64,000 nucleotides of DNA from Tretioscincus oriximinensis (lineage: Eukaryota; Chordata; Lepidosauria; Squamata; Gymnophthalmidae). Positions within the stretch are counted from its first letter, which is position 1; the number at the start of each line of letters is the position of its first letter. Below the pieces are notes generated by a model. It did no database searches. It was not told where the DNA came from and saw nothing but the letters and a program-made list of their open reading frames with translations. The position numbers and the translations under genes are program-made. Shown piece by piece: positions 63,361 through 64,000 of the stretch. The stretch is from positions 1,845,522 to 1,909,521 of the forward strand of contig JAJVDF010000137.1 of assembly GCA_022410635.1 (NCBI GenBank). The letters are read 5' to 3'.

Positions 63361-63776
63361 ATGCAAATAAGGTCCCTGTCCGTCCAATCCGAGAGGAAGA
63401 GCCTAGAGCTAGGAAAAAGTATAGATGGGCGTGCTACCAAGATTTGAGGACGCTCAGGAAAGGATGGAACGCCCTTTTGTTGAAGGGAAGGGCGGGTGAC
63501 TGCAGAGGCGCTCAAGGCGCCGCAAGCGCCCCCAGGTGATTGGGCGCCCTTGCTCACGTGAGGGCGCCGCAAAGCCCTCTGGGAAAGTGGCCGCCGCTGC
63601 GCTTCCGGCCGGGGCTTCTGAGAGAGGCGGCGGCGGCTCGTCGTCGTCGCCTGAGGGAACTGGGAAGCCGCCGCGGCATGACAATGAAGCGGCGCCTCGG
63701 CCGCTGCTGCCGCCGCCGCCTCTCTGGCCTCCTATAGCGCGGTCCTCCCGGCGGCTGCTTCGCGGCAGCCCTCGCC
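63361..63776 (+). promoter_or_regulatory. CCNYL1: CCNYL1 promoter and 5' UTR (CpG island start)
   Basis: GC content and CpG rise sharply from about 63430. Motifs seen are an octamer ATGCAAAT (63361-63368), CCAAT (63384-63388), an inverted CCAAT (ATTGG, 63539-63543), a GC box (gggcgggtgac, near 63490) and a CACGTG E-box in tcacgtgag (63555-63560). The start site is not determinable; the leader runs to the ATG at 63777. Confidence 0.6.
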
Positions 63777-64000
63777 ATGGGGAACACGGTGACCTGCTGC
63801 GTGTCTCCGGGCGCCAGCCCCAAGCTCGGCCGGGCCCGCGGGGCGGCGCTAGGGGGGGCGGCGGCGGGCGCAGGGGGCGGCGGAGTCGCGGCGGCCTCGG
63901 CGGCAGGGCTGCACCGGAGGGCGGGCACCTACCGAGAGTCCACCGAGGCGGAGTCGGGGGATTCGGACCCTGGCGGTAGCGGCGGACCCCACCTGCAGCA
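63777..64000 (+). CDS. CCNYL1: CCNYL1, cyclin Y-like 1, first exon (partial, runs off the window)
   Basis: Cyclin Y-family proteins bind and activate CDK14/CDK16-type kinases at the plasma membrane. The frame opens MGNTVTCCVSPGASPKLGRA, matching the family N-terminus (MGNT.TCCVSP.ASPKLGR), and the context gccATGG is strong. Gly2 with Ser/Thr nearby is the usual myristoylation layout, and Cys7-Cys8 are candidate palmitoylation sites. An Ala/Gly-rich insert (about residues 21-47) follows, then TYRESTEAESGDSDP and GPHLQ, where human has a short acidic stretch and HLQH. Only 74 full codons are present; the cyclin box lies beyond the window. The Ala/Gly stretch seems longer than in mammals and may be lineage-specific. 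Confidence 0.9.
   Translation, partial: MGNTVTCCVSPGASPKLGRARGAALGGAAAGAGGGGVAAASAAGLHRRAGTYRESTEAESGDSDPGGSGGPHLQ

Noticed and set aside
63536..63979. 147-residue frame overlapping the CCNYL1 start
   Set aside because: It is a different frame from MGNT..., composed of low-complexity Pro/Arg/Gly, a shadow of the GC-rich first exon.

Overview
The window looks like nuclear DNA from a sauropsid, most likely a squamate lizard and possibly a gecko. It is AT-rich with long introns. Its repeats are CR1, L2 and L1 LINEs, tRNA-derived SINEs, many palindromic DNA-transposon MITEs, two solo LTRs and an old Tc1-type transposon. Scattered single Ns and one run of 174 Ns suggest a draft assembly. The species call rests on repeat types only and is tentative.

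Three protein-coding genes are supported, in the order known from human 2q33. CREB1 lies on the + strand. Its CpG-island promoter and non-coding exon 1 are near 5.9-7.9 kb, and its coding exons run from 22,503 to 37,242. The seven coding exons splice in phase to a complete 327-residue protein equal in length to mammalian CREB isoform A. METTL21A is complete on the - strand: three coding exons between 45,081 and 50,577 give 218 residues, with a probable promoter near 53.9 kb. The first 224 coding bases of CCNYL1 (+) close the window at 63,777-64,000 behind a GC-rich promoter. CREB1 and METTL21A are convergent, and METTL21A and CCNYL1 are divergent.

Region by region: 0-5.6 kb is a stack of repeats (SINE, CR1, a foldback Tigger-like MITE, hAT-like MITEs, a solo LTR inside a SINE). 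5.85-7.95 kb is the CREB1 CpG island. 8-22.5 kb is intron 1, with CR1, a Tc1-type element, L2 and a mariner-like MITE. 22.5-37.2 kb holds the CREB1 coding exons. 37.2-43.1 kb is the probable long CREB1 3' UTR. 44.5-54 kb is METTL21A with several insertions, one of them an L1 only 27 bp upstream of its start codon. 54-63.4 kb is repeat-rich intergenic DNA. 63.4-64 kb is the CCNYL1 promoter and first exon.

I found no exotic or bacterial-type system. The most interesting signals are the L1 insertion beside the METTL21A start, the iterated hairpins inside a Tigger-like MITE, a GC-rich hAT-like foldback that contains the assembly gap, a recurrent hAT-like family with 8-bp target duplications, and the apparent absence of the CREB alpha exon.
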